A DNA stretch of 64,000 bases from Streptomyces melanogenes (GTDB lineage Bacteria; Actinomycetota; Actinomycetes; Streptomycetales; Streptomycetaceae), in NCBI RefSeq assembly GCF_014649795.1, contig NZ_BMTS01000005.1:248001-312000 (forward strand), written 5' to 3'. The notes under the pieces were generated by a model. That model had not been told where the DNA came from, searched no databases, and saw only the letters and a list, made by a program, of their open reading frames with translations. Both the position numbers and the translations under genes were made by a program. Numbering within the stretch: the first letter of the stretch is position 1; every line of letters starts with the position of its first letter. Below are positions 44,513 through 55,975 of the stretch, piece after piece.

Positions 44513-45763
44513 CTACGCGGTGGGCCGGGCCATCGCCGCCACGAAGGCCTTCTCGACGTCGGCCGCCGAGAGCACTCCGTAGATCTCGCCGGTCTCCTCG
44601 ACCACCAGGTACTCGGTGGCGGGGGTGGCCCGGAGCTTGTCCAGGAGCGGCTCGCCGGCCAGCTCGGCCGGGACGCGCATGCCGTCGGTGAGGTCCTGGG
44701 CGAGCCCGCTGACCGCGACCCACGGGCGGCGGTGCTCCGGCACGCCGACGATGGCGGCCTCCCGGACCAGGCCGGTCGGGTCGCCGTGGCCGTCGACGAC
44801 GACCAGGGCGCGCGCCCCGGCCTCGTTGGCCCGGCGCAGCGCCTCGGAGAGCGGGGTGGCCGACTCGACGGGGACGGCCCGGCGGGTGAGGTTGCGGGCG
44901 CGCAGCTCCGGCAGGTGCTCGCGCAGCCGGGCCATCCGCAGGCTGTTGCCCGCGCCGGTCCAGATGATCGCGGCGAGGATCGCGGCGAGCAGCGCGTCGG
45001 TGACGGTGTCCATGCCGTCGACCTCTTCGGGCGCGTTGCCGAGCGCCCCGGTCTGCGTGAGCAGCGGGAGGCCGATGAGGACGGTGACGGCGAGGGCGCG
45101 GCCGACCCAGGCGGCGGCGACGGTGCCGCTCATGGGCCTGCCGGTGATCTTCCACACCACGGCGCGGAGCATCCGGCCGCCGTCCAGCGGCAGCCCGGGC
45201 AGCAGGTTGAAGCCCGCCACGATCAGGTTGGAGATCATCAGCCCGGCGAGCAGGACGCCGGGGACGGTGCCGGGCTCGACGGCCTGCATCCCGACGTAGA
45301 ACAGCCCGGACAGGACCAGCGAGAGCAGCGGGCCGACGAAGGCGAGCACGAACTCGCGGCCCGGGGTCTCGGTCTCCTTCTCGATCTCGGAGACCCCGCC
45401 GAAGAACTGGAGCTGGATGCGGCGCACGGGGAGCTTGAAGCGCAGCGCGGCGACCGTGTGGGCCAGCTCGTGGACCAGCACCGAGGCGTAGAAGGCGACC
45501 GCGAAGAAGAGCGAGACGAGGTAGCGGGCGGCCCCGAGCTCGGGCAGCACGCGGTCGAGCTGGCCGCCGAAGACCCAGGTGATCAGGGCGGCGACCAGGA
45601 ACCAGCTGGGTGCGACGTAGACCGGCACGCCGAACGGGCGCCCCATGAGGATTCCGCCGCCCGGCTCACGTCCACGGGGCGACTTTCCGTTGTCGGGCGC
45701 GGCGCCGGGATCTTCGTCCCCCGCGCCGGACTGCGGCCTTTTGCTGTCGCCGCTCTCGTCCAC
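44513..45763 (-). CDS. Site-2-protease-family (M50) metalloprotease with CBS domains
   Basis: A 416-residue intramembrane zinc protease. The HExxH motif is in VLVHELAHTVAAL (about residue 98) and the third zinc ligand Asp is in NLLPGLPLDGGRML (about residue 195). Two CBS domains (about 290-410, RRAVPVESATPLSEALRRANEAGARALVVVD and PATEYLVVEETGEIYGVLSAADV) form a cytoplasmic regulatory module. It would cleave membrane-bound regulators such as anti-sigma factors; no such target is nearby. The first 40 residues are a hydrophilic disordered extension. Confidence 0.9.
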   Translation of the reverse strand: MDESGDSKRPQSGAGDEDPGAAPDNGKSPRGREPGGGILMGRPFGVPVYVAPSWFLVAALITWVFGGQLDRVLPELGAARYLVSLFFAVAFYASVLVHELAHTVAALRFKLPVRRIQLQFFGGVSEIEKETETPGREFVLAFVGPLLSLVLSGLFYVGMQAVEPGTVPGVLLAGLMISNLIVAGFNLLPGLPLDGGRMLRAVVWKITGRPMSGTVAAAWVGRALAVTVLIGLPLLTQTGALGNAPEEVDGMDTVTDALLAAILAAIIWTGAGNSLRMARLREHLPELRARNLTRRAVPVESATPLSEALRRANEAGARALVVVDGHGDPTGLVREAAIVGVPEHRRPWVAVSGLAQDLTDGMRVPAELAGEPLLDKLRATPATEYLVVEETGEIYGVLSAADVEKAFVAAMARPTA

Positions 45764-45837
45764 GGTGTCCCTTCGTCGGTGCTTCTGTCTCGATCATGCA
45801 GTGTGAGGGGGCTCGTCGTCGATGGTATTCCGCTCGC

Positions 45838-45859
45838 TGTCAGTGGCGGGTCGTAGGGT
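45838..45859 (+). promoter_or_regulatory. PafBC-type DNA-damage promoter of the RecB-family gene
   Basis: TGTCAGTG (45838-45845), exactly 8 nt (GCGGGTCG), then TAGGGT (45854-45859), then 7 nt to the ATG. This is a full match to the TGTC(A/G)GTG-N8-TAnnnT layout, and the gene would be leaderless. Confidence 0.75.
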
Positions 45860-45866
45860 CTGTGTC

Positions 45867-46757
45867 ATGGATACGAGCACCGGAGGGGCCGCGGCGGCCC
45901 AGCGCCCCGTGTCGTTGTCGCCGTCGCGGGCGAACGACTTCATGCAGTGCCCCTTGCTGTACCGGTTCCGGGTGATCGACAAGCTCCCCGAGAAGCCGAG
46001 CGAGGCGGCGACGCGCGGCACGCTGGTGCACGCGGTCCTGGAGCGCCTCTTCGACGACCCGGCGGCGGAGCGGACCGCGCCGCGCGCGAAGGCGATGATT
46101 CCCGGCCAGTGGGACCGGCTGTTCGCATCGAAGCCGGAGCTCACCGAGCTGTTCGCCGAGGACGCCGACGGGGAGCGGCTGGCCAAGTGGCTGGGCGAGG
46201 CCGAGCGGCTGGTGGAGCGGTGGTTCTCGCTGGAGGACCCGACGCGTCTTGAGCCGGTGGAGCGGGAGTTCTTCGTCGAGACGGAGCTGGAGTCGGGGCT
46301 GCGGCTGCGCGGAGTGATCGACCGGGTCGACGTGGCACCGACCGGCGAGGTCCGGATCGTCGACTACAAGACGGGCAAGGCCCCGCGTCCGGAGTACGCG
46401 GAGGGCGCCCTGTTCCAGATGAAGTTCTACGCGCTGGTGGTGTGGCGGCTGAAGAACGTGCTGCCCCGCCGCCTCCAGCTGGTGTACCTGGGCAGCGGCG
46501 ACGTGCTGACGTACGACCCGGTGGAGGCGGACCTGCACCAGGTGGAGCGGAAGCTGCACGCCCTGTGGGAGGCGATCCGGCTGGCCACCGAGACGGGCGA
46601 CTGGCGGCCGCGGCCGACCAAGCTGTGCGGCTGGTGCGACCACCAGGCGGTCTGTCCGGAATTCGGTGGGACTCCCCCGGTCTATCCGTTGCAGGTGCTC
46701 CCAGCCGGGGTGACGCAGGATGAGCAGGGCAGAATGGACCCGGTCCAGCAATCCTGA
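45867..46757 (+). CDS. RecB-family PD-(D/E)XK nuclease with probable Fe-S cluster
   Basis: A 296-residue exonuclease-domain protein. The nuclease core is RLRGVIDRVDVAPTGEVRIVDYKTGK (Asp and Glu/Asp-x-Lys ligands). Four cysteines are placed as in AddB-type iron-sulfur nucleases: one near the N terminus (NDFMQCPLLYRF) and three at the C terminus (KLCGWCDHQAVCPEF). The likely role is DNA end or flap processing in repair. ATG 45867 sits 7 nt after a TAGGGT -10 that belongs to a PafBC-type promoter. The M50 protease gene is divergent; the response regulator follows after 12 nt. Confidence 0.88.
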   Translation: MDTSTGGAAAAQRPVSLSPSRANDFMQCPLLYRFRVIDKLPEKPSEAATRGTLVHAVLERLFDDPAAERTAPRAKAMIPGQWDRLFASKPELTELFAEDADGERLAKWLGEAERLVERWFSLEDPTRLEPVEREFFVETELESGLRLRGVIDRVDVAPTGEVRIVDYKTGKAPRPEYAEGALFQMKFYALVVWRLKNVLPRRLQLVYLGSGDVLTYDPVEADLHQVERKLHALWEAIRLATETGDWRPRPTKLCGWCDHQAVCPEFGGTPPVYPLQVLPAGVTQDEQGRMDPVQQS

Positions 46758-46769
46758 TGAGGAGTTCCC

Positions 46770-47441
46770 GTGGCTATCCGCGTCCTACTGGTCGACGACC
46801 AGCCGCTGCTGCGCACCGGTTTCCGGATGATCCTGGAGGCCGAGCAGGACATCGCGGTGGTGGGCGAGGCCGGCGACGGTCTCCAGGCCCTCGACCAGGT
46901 GCGGGCGCTCCAGCCCGATGTGGTGCTCATGGACATCCGGATGCCCCGGATGGACGGTGTGGAGGCGACCCGGCAGATCAGCGGCCCGGGCAAGGACGGC
47001 CCGGCGAAGGTCCTGGTGCTGACCACGTTCGACCTCGACGAGTACGTGGTGGAGGCGCTCAAGGCGGGGGCCAGCGGCTTCCTGCTGAAGGACGCGCCCG
47101 CCAATGAGCTGGTCCAGGCGATCCGGGTGGTCGCGGCGGGCGAGGCGATGCTCGCCCCGTCCATCACCCGCCGTCTGCTCGACAAGTACGCAGACCATCT
47201 GCCCTCGGGCGAGGAGCCGGTCCCGGACACCCTGCACACGCTCACCGACCGCGAGGTCGAGGTCCTGAAGCTGGTGGCGCGCGGCCTCTCCAACGCGGAG
47301 ATCGCCGCGGACCTGTTCGTCAGCGAGACGACGGTGAAGACGCACGTCGGCCATGTGCTGACGAAGCTGGGGCTGCGCGACCGCGTCCAGGCGGCGGTGT
47401 ACGCGTACGAGAGCGGACTCGTCCGGCCGGGAGCGCAGTAA
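46770..47441 (+). CDS. NarL/FixJ-type response regulator
   Basis: A 223-residue regulator. The receiver domain has Asp9-Asp10, the phosphoacceptor Asp55 (VVLMDIRMP) and the TTFDLDEYV segment. The LuxR-type HTH lies near residues 155-215 (LTDREVEVLKLVARGLSNAEIAADLFVSETTVKTHVGHVLTKLGLRDR). No histidine kinase gene is adjacent, so it is an orphan within this window. GTG 46770 follows GAGGAG, 12 nt after the RecB-family stop, so it may be expressed from the damage promoter. Confidence 0.92.
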   Translation: MAIRVLLVDDQPLLRTGFRMILEAEQDIAVVGEAGDGLQALDQVRALQPDVVLMDIRMPRMDGVEATRQISGPGKDGPAKVLVLTTFDLDEYVVEALKAGASGFLLKDAPANELVQAIRVVAAGEAMLAPSITRRLLDKYADHLPSGEEPVPDTLHTLTDREVEVLKLVARGLSNAEIAADLFVSETTVKTHVGHVLTKLGLRDRVQAAVYAYESGLVRPGAQ

Positions 47442-47443
47442 GC

Positions 47444-47492
47444 GCGGAAAAGGGTGGTGCCGGGGCCGAGCCCCGGCACCACCCTTTTCCGC
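47444..47492. terminator. Bidirectional terminator between response regulator and binding-protein gene
   Basis: Perfect 22-bp arms (47444-47465 and 47471-47492, GCGGAAAAGGGTGGTGCC...) with a 5-nt loop. AAAA/TTTT tracts lie within the stem ends. Confidence 0.8.
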
Positions 47493-47508
47493 AAGGGCCG
47501 CGCCCCCG

Positions 47509-49095
47509 CTAGTTCTTGCTGATCTCCCAGAACCGGAAGACCGTCGACGGGTCGAGGGTCCACTCGAGGCCCACCACGCCCTCGCGGGCGACCGCGTACT
47601 GCTTGCCCTGCCACAGCGGCAGGATCGGCAGGTCGTTGGCGACGATGTCCTGGAGGCGGGAGAACTCGGCCTCGGTGGCCGCGCGGTCCTCCGTGGCGGC
47701 CGTCGACGGGATGATCTCGCCCGTGATCGTCTTGTTGTCGTAGTGGTTGGACAGCACGTTGTCCTTGCCGAAGAACGGCGAGGTGAAGTTGTCGGGATCC
47801 GGGTAGTCGGGGATCCAGCCCTTCACGTACACGCCGTACTTGCCGGCCTCGACGTCCTTCTCGTACTGCTTGAACTCGACGGACTTCACCTCGGCCTCGA
47901 ACAGCCCGCTCGCGTTGAGCTGCTTGGCGATGGCCTTCATCTCGTCGTCGGTGCCCGGCCCGTAGCGGATCGGCGTGGACCACAGGGTGAGCTTCACCTT
48001 GCCGGTGAGGCCGGCCTTGTGCAAGACCTGCTTGGCCTTCGCGGGCTGCGGGCTGCCGCCGTACATGTCGAACAGCGAGGTGCTGTGCGCGGTGATGCCG
48101 GACGGGACGATCGAGTACAGCGGCGTCGCGGTCGACTTGTAGACGTCGCGCACCAGCGCCTCGCGGTCCACGAGGTAGGCGATGGCCTTGCGGACGGCGG
48201 GCTTGCCGGCGACCGGGTCGTTCATGTTGAAGACCAGGTGCTGGACCTCCGCGCCGGTGCCCTCGACGACCTTGATGCCCTTCTTGTCCGCCACGCTGGC
48301 GGCCTGCAGGTCGGCGATGTCCTTGGCGGTGAGACCGCGGTAGGCGAGGTCGACGTCGCCGTTCTTCAGCGCGTCCGCCAGGTCCTTCTGGCGGCCGTGG
48401 AACAGCTTCATGGTCATGCCGGAGTTCTTGACCTTGGCCGTGCCCTTGTAGCTGGAGTTGACCGAGAAGCTCGCCTGCTTGTCGCCGAACGAGTCGAGCT
48501 TGTAGACGCCCGAGCCGACCGCCTTGTCGTCGGTGCGCAGCTTGTCGGCCGGGTACACCTCATGGTCGACGATCGAGCCGGCACCGGAGGCGATCTTGTT
48601 GGGGAAGGTGGCGTCCGGCACCTTGAGGTGGAAGACGACCGTCTGCGCGTCCGGGGTGTCGATCTTGCCCAGGGTGGAGAGCAGCGGCGCGGGCCCGTTG
48701 GCGTCGTTGATCTTCAGCACCCGCTGGAACGAGAACTTGACGTCCTCGGAGGTCAGCGCGTGGCCGTTGCTGAACTTCAGACCGGAGCGCAGGGTGCAGC
48801 GGAAGACCTGGGAGCCGCCCTTGTCGAACGAGCAGCGCTCGGCCGCCTCGGGCTGCGGGGTGGTGCTTCCCTTGGGGAAGCTGAGCAGCGACTGGAAGAC
48901 GTTGTTGAACAGCAGCCAGGAGCCCGGGTCGTAGCCGGAGGCCGGGTCGGTGGCCAGGATGTCGTCCGACATCCCCATGACCACGGACTCGCCGTTACCG
49001 GACGAGGATCCGTCCTCCGAGCCGCAGCCGCTGAGGAGACCGGCCGCCAGTCCCGCGGCGAGCGGGGCCGTCAGCCATCGGTTCCGTATCTTCAC
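47509..49095 (-). CDS. Oligopeptide ABC substrate-binding lipoprotein (SBP family 5), copy 1
   Basis: A 528-residue lipoprotein: signal peptide with lipobox LAAGLLSGC near residue 24, then a DppA/OppA-type binding domain. Family landmarks are CTLRSGLKFSNGHALTSEDVKFSFQRVL, FNMNDPVAGKPAVRKAIAYLVDREALV and YVKGWIPDYPDPDNFTSPFF. It should bind oligopeptides or another bulky solute outside the cell. No permease or ATPase gene is nearby. It is a tandem paralogue of the next gene. GTG 49095 has GAGG 9 nt upstream; GTG 49110 is the alternative. Confidence 0.87.
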   Translation of the reverse strand: MKIRNRWLTAPLAAGLAAGLLSGCGSEDGSSSGNGESVVMGMSDDILATDPASGYDPGSWLLFNNVFQSLLSFPKGSTTPQPEAAERCSFDKGGSQVFRCTLRSGLKFSNGHALTSEDVKFSFQRVLKINDANGPAPLLSTLGKIDTPDAQTVVFHLKVPDATFPNKIASGAGSIVDHEVYPADKLRTDDKAVGSGVYKLDSFGDKQASFSVNSSYKGTAKVKNSGMTMKLFHGRQKDLADALKNGDVDLAYRGLTAKDIADLQAASVADKKGIKVVEGTGAEVQHLVFNMNDPVAGKPAVRKAIAYLVDREALVRDVYKSTATPLYSIVPSGITAHSTSLFDMYGGSPQPAKAKQVLHKAGLTGKVKLTLWSTPIRYGPGTDDEMKAIAKQLNASGLFEAEVKSVEFKQYEKDVEAGKYGVYVKGWIPDYPDPDNFTSPFFGKDNVLSNHYDNKTITGEIIPSTAATEDRAATEAEFSRLQDIVANDLPILPLWQGKQYAVAREGVVGLEWTLDPSTVFRFWEISKN

Positions 49096-49206
49096 GTGCA
49101 AGTGCCTCACAGTCGTTGCTCGGCCGCGGGCCCGGGGGGTGTCCCGGGCCGCGCCGCCTCACTGAAATTGCTTGCCGGCACGTGGTGAACGCGGCCGGGT
49201 CCTGCG

Positions 49207-50808
49207 TTACTTCACGCCGCGGCCCAGCTCCCAGAGCTGGAGGTCGGCCGAGGAGTTGAGCGCCCACTCGGTGCCCGTGATCTCGCTGCGAGCGGCGACG
49301 TACTGCTTGCCCTGCCACAGCGGGAGTACGGGGACGTCGTTGGCGACGATGTCCTGGATCTTCTCGAACGGCTTGGAGGCCTGGTTGCGGTCGGCCGCCA
49401 CCCGCGATTCGGGGATCAGGGTGTTGCGCACCTCGACGTTGGAGTACGGCGAGTTGAGGAAGTTGTCGCGGCCGAGGAAGGGCGCGACGTAGTTGTCCGG
49501 GTCCGGGAAGTCGGGGAACCAGCCGAGACCGTAGACGGCGTACTCGCCGGCCTTCTGGGCCGGGCGGTACTTGGGCCAGTCGGTCGCCTTGAGCGTGGTG
49601 GCGAACAGACCGGTGGAGTTCAGCTGGTCCCGCAGGATCGAGAACTCCTTGGCGGTACCCGGGCCGTAGTGGTCGCCCGTGTAGTTCAGCGTCAGCTTGA
49701 CCGGGGTGGAGACACCGGCGGCGCGCAGGATGCCCGCGGCCTTCTGCTTGCTCGGCTCGCCGTACTTGTTGAAGAACGAGTTGGTGTGCCCGGCGATCGA
49801 GGTCGGGATGAGCGAGTAGAGCGGCTCGGCGGTCGCCCCGTACACCTTGGAGGCCAGTGCGCCGCGGTCGACGACGGCGGCCATCGCCTGGCGGACGGCC
49901 TTGTTCTTCACCGACGGGTCGTTGGTGTTGAAGCCCAGGTAGCGGATTTCCAGGCCGGGCATCTCGACCAGGTTCACGTTCTTGGGCGGGGTGACCGAGT
50001 ACTTCTGGATCTGCTCCGGCGACATGGAGCGGGTCATCATGTCGATCTTGCCGGACTCCAGCTCGGCGCCCATCGAGTCGGCGTCGGCGAACGAGCGCAG
50101 CTCGACCTTGCTGTTGTTGACCTTCAAGTCCCCCTTGTAGTTGGGGTTCTTGCTGAAGACGGCCTTGACGACCTTGTCGCCGCTGTACTCGGCCTTGAGG
50201 GTGTACGGGCCGGAGCCGTCCACCTCGAAGCCGCCGCGCAGCTTCTTCGCCGGGTACTTGTCCTTCTGCACGATCGCGGCGGCGGGCGTCGCGAGCTTGT
50301 ACGGGAAGGTGGCGTCCGGGGTCTTCAGATGGAAGACGATCTCGTCGTCGCCCTTGGTCTCCATCGTGTCGATGTTCTCCAGGAGGGCGATCGGGCCGTT
50401 GCCGTCCTTGATGTTCAGGACGCGCTGGATCGAGTAGTGGACGTCGGCGGCGGTCAGCTTGGAGCCGTCGGCGAACTTCAGGCCGCTGCGCAGCTTGCAG
50501 CGGTAGCTCTCGTTCTCCTTGTCGGTGAACGAGCAACTGGAGGCCGCGTCCGGGACGGGCACGCCGCCGCCGCGCGGGACGTGGACCAGCATCTGCACGG
50601 TCTGGCGCAGCACGTTCCAGGCGCCGGTGTCGTACGCGTAGGCCGGGTCGAAGGGAGCGGGTGCGTCCTTGGTGACCACGAACTGGTCCGTGGTGCCCAC
50701 GACGATGGCCTTGCCGCCGTCACCCCCACTTCCTGCCCCGCCACACGCGGCGAGTACGGGGGCGAGCAGGCCCACTACGGCCGGCAGCACCAAAGTCTTG
50801 CGGTTCAT
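49207..50808 (-). CDS. Oligopeptide ABC substrate-binding lipoprotein (SBP family 5), copy 2
   Basis: A 533-residue lipoprotein with lipobox GLLAPVLAAC near residue 22. It matches copy 1 along its whole length: CKLRSGLKFADGSKLTAADVHYSIQRVL, FNTNDPSVKNKAVRQAMAAVVDRGAL, YGLGWFPDFPDPDNYVAPFL, and the end DVPVLPLWQGKQYVAARSEITGTEWALNSS. Both probably arose by tandem duplication. ATG 50808 is preceded by GGGAG at about 10 nt; the longer open frame to 51033 lacks a ribosome site. The 516-nt upstream region holds several palindromes. Confidence 0.88.
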   Translation of the reverse strand: MNRKTLVLPAVVGLLAPVLAACGGAGSGGDGGKAIVVGTTDQFVVTKDAPAPFDPAYAYDTGAWNVLRQTVQMLVHVPRGGGVPVPDAASSCSFTDKENESYRCKLRSGLKFADGSKLTAADVHYSIQRVLNIKDGNGPIALLENIDTMETKGDDEIVFHLKTPDATFPYKLATPAAAIVQKDKYPAKKLRGGFEVDGSGPYTLKAEYSGDKVVKAVFSKNPNYKGDLKVNNSKVELRSFADADSMGAELESGKIDMMTRSMSPEQIQKYSVTPPKNVNLVEMPGLEIRYLGFNTNDPSVKNKAVRQAMAAVVDRGALASKVYGATAEPLYSLIPTSIAGHTNSFFNKYGEPSKQKAAGILRAAGVSTPVKLTLNYTGDHYGPGTAKEFSILRDQLNSTGLFATTLKATDWPKYRPAQKAGEYAVYGLGWFPDFPDPDNYVAPFLGRDNFLNSPYSNVEVRNTLIPESRVAADRNQASKPFEKIQDIVANDVPVLPLWQGKQYVAARSEITGTEWALNSSADLQLWELGRGVK

Positions 50809-51324
50809 CCTGGACGTTCTCCCTATGTGTCCGGCACTGGGGTACAGCGATGTACGCGTCACTCCGCCGCGGCCGCCCGGTCGGGGCGGGGAGGCGATCG
50901 GGCCGGTACGTACGATCGGACCTGCGCGCCCGGCGGCTTGGTGGGTGCCGGGGCAGTTGAGGGTGCGGCGAAGTTCTCGCGACGAGATTAGTGGGCGGGC
51001 CGGGAAAGCCCGTACTGGGCCTGCTCCATTCACACGCCACGCAGTGGCCGGAAATAGCGGCCCGCCGATATCGAGGCGACGGAATCTTTCGTACAGGAGA
51101 TCACCAAACAGGACACAAGGGCACCTCCGGAGTGCCCGAAGGTGCCCTGGACGCGGTTCCCTGATGGCAGATCAGGTGACGAACGTCACCCACTTGACAC
51201 GCATTGACCCGTCGTGAATTCAACCGTTGTGATGTTGTCGTGACGCCCTTGCAAGGTCACGGAAAATGCACGGCCGGATGCGATGAGTTTGCGCCGCATT
51301 CAGGGGGCACGCTGTGTGAACGGA
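50809..51324. promoter_or_regulatory. Large non-coding region upstream of the binding-protein genes
   Basis: I see no gene in these 516 nt. They hold a hairpin (51118-51148), a 16-bp palindrome GGTGACG-AA-CGTCACC (51175-51190) with a small dyad CTGAT...ATCAG beside it (51161-51175), and a perfect 10-bp palindrome CCTTGCAAGG (51247-51256) flanked by CGTGAC and TCACG. The leftward promoter of the binding-protein genes must be here, so the palindromes are candidate operators. Confidence 0.45.
51118..51148 (-). terminator. Hairpin in the long leader upstream of binding-protein copy 2
   Basis: AGGGCACCT (51118-51126) pairs with AGGTGCCCT (51140-51148). It could end the HAD transcript coming from the right or be a leader hairpin of the binding-protein transcript. 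Confidence 0.4.
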
Positions 51325-52026
51325 TCAGTTCATCCGCGTGATCAGGGTGCGCAGAAAAGCCAGGTCGACCTGTTCGAGCGAATCGACGACGACCCGGCCC
51401 GAGGCGGGCTCGATGGGCGCGACGGACGGCACCGCCACCACCCGGCAGCCGGCCGCCTCGGCGGCCGCCACACCGGTCGCGGTGTCCTCGACGACCGCGC
51501 ATCTGGTGGGGTCCGCGCCGAGCCCGGCGGCGGCGAACAGATACGGCTCGGGGTGCGGCTTGGTGCGCCCGACCTCGTCCCCGGCGACGGTGAGCGCGAA
51601 GTGGCGCGGGCCGAGCGAGTGCAGGATCCGGTCGATGATGCGCCGGTGCGAGGCCGAGACCAGGGCGGTCGGCACCGAGTGCTCGGCGAGCTCGCCGAGC
51701 AGCCGGGCGGCTCCCGGCATCAGCGGGACCCCGCGGCTGATGCGCGCCTCGAAGCGGTCGTTGAGCAGCACGGTCAGCTCGGGGACGGTGATGTCGGCGC
51801 CGGTGGCCTCGATGAGGAACCCGGCGCTGCGGGTCATGGGCCCGCCCACCACGACGTCACGCCAGCTCTCCTGGAGCGGATGGCCGAGCGCGGCGAAGAC
51901 CTCCACCTCGGCGTCCCACCAGAAGCCCTCGGTGTCGACGAGCGTGCCGTCCATGTCCAGGAAGACGGCCTGGAGCGCCGAGCCGTCGGCCGTACGCGTT
52001 TCGGGCGCGGGAACCGTGGTGGTCAT
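51325..52026 (-). CDS. HAD-superfamily hydrolase (beta-phosphoglucomutase-like)
   Basis: A 233-residue HAD subfamily-IA protein. Motif I is VFLDMDGTLVDTE, motif II is TALVSASHRR, motif III is GRTKPHPEPY and motif IV is VVEDTATGVAAAEAAG. The alpha-helical cap lies between about residues 30 and 95. The substrate is unknown; a small sugar phosphate or phosphoglycolate is typical. ATG 52026 has GGAGGTG 8 nt upstream. It lies 139 nt after metH, separated by a hairpin. Confidence 0.88.
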   Translation of the reverse strand: MTTTVPAPETRTADGSALQAVFLDMDGTLVDTEGFWWDAEVEVFAALGHPLQESWRDVVVGGPMTRSAGFLIEATGADITVPELTVLLNDRFEARISRGVPLMPGAARLLGELAEHSVPTALVSASHRRIIDRILHSLGPRHFALTVAGDEVGRTKPHPEPYLFAAAGLGADPTRCAVVEDTATGVAAAEAAGCRVVAVPSVAPIEPASGRVVVDSLEQVDLAFLRTLITRMN

Positions 52027-52053
52027 CCGGGCACACCTCCTGGAGGGACGAGA

Positions 52054-52082
52054 AGGCCGGTTCCCAGGGTGGGAACCGGCCT
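52054..52082 (-). terminator. Terminator after metH
   Basis: AGGCCGGTTCCCA (52054-52066) pairs with the complementary arm ending at 52082 around a short loop. On the minus strand it is followed by TCTCG. It sits between metH and the HAD gene. Confidence 0.6.
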
Positions 52083-52164
52083 GCACTGGACCGACAAGTG
52101 TACGTCCCGGCGGTCGGAAACGCTCGGGATAATCCTGGCGGCGACCAGCGCCTGCCCGTGGCGC

Positions 52165-55695
<3,531 letters not shown>

Positions 55696-55975
55696 GGATG
55701 TGCTCCCTGGAGTGCGACGGCTGTCGGCTTTGCGGCGCCCTCGGGGAGGCCGCACCCGGTCAGGGTAACCGGGTGCGGGCCGGGTGGGCACAGGTGTCCC
55801 ACGGGGCGGACTGCGCGGGGGGCCGCCCGGGTGACCGCCGGATGGCCGCGGTGCGGCTTTCATCTGAACTGGCCGGATGGCGGCGGGGGCCGTCCATCAC
55901 GGTGACATGAGGTCGACAACGGCCGATACTGTTCAGCATTGTCGAACTCAACGTTCCGAAGTGGGAGGAAGCGCG
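55696..55975. promoter_or_regulatory. Divergent metH / gylR control region
   Basis: This 280-nt gap holds, on the metH side, a hairpin (CGCACCCGGT / ACCGGGTGCG, about 55750-55777) whose loop contains TACCCT, and the GC-rich metH leader. On the gylR side it holds GTTC-N9-GAAC (55931-55947), which includes the presumed GylR recognition word. Confidence 0.4.
55931..55947. promoter_or_regulatory. Presumed GylR operator upstream of gylR
   Basis: GTTCAGCATTGTCGAAC: GTTC and GAAC form an inverted repeat, and the word GCATTGTCGAAC (55936-55947) is identical to the one upstream of glpF (56960-56971). Confidence 0.55.
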
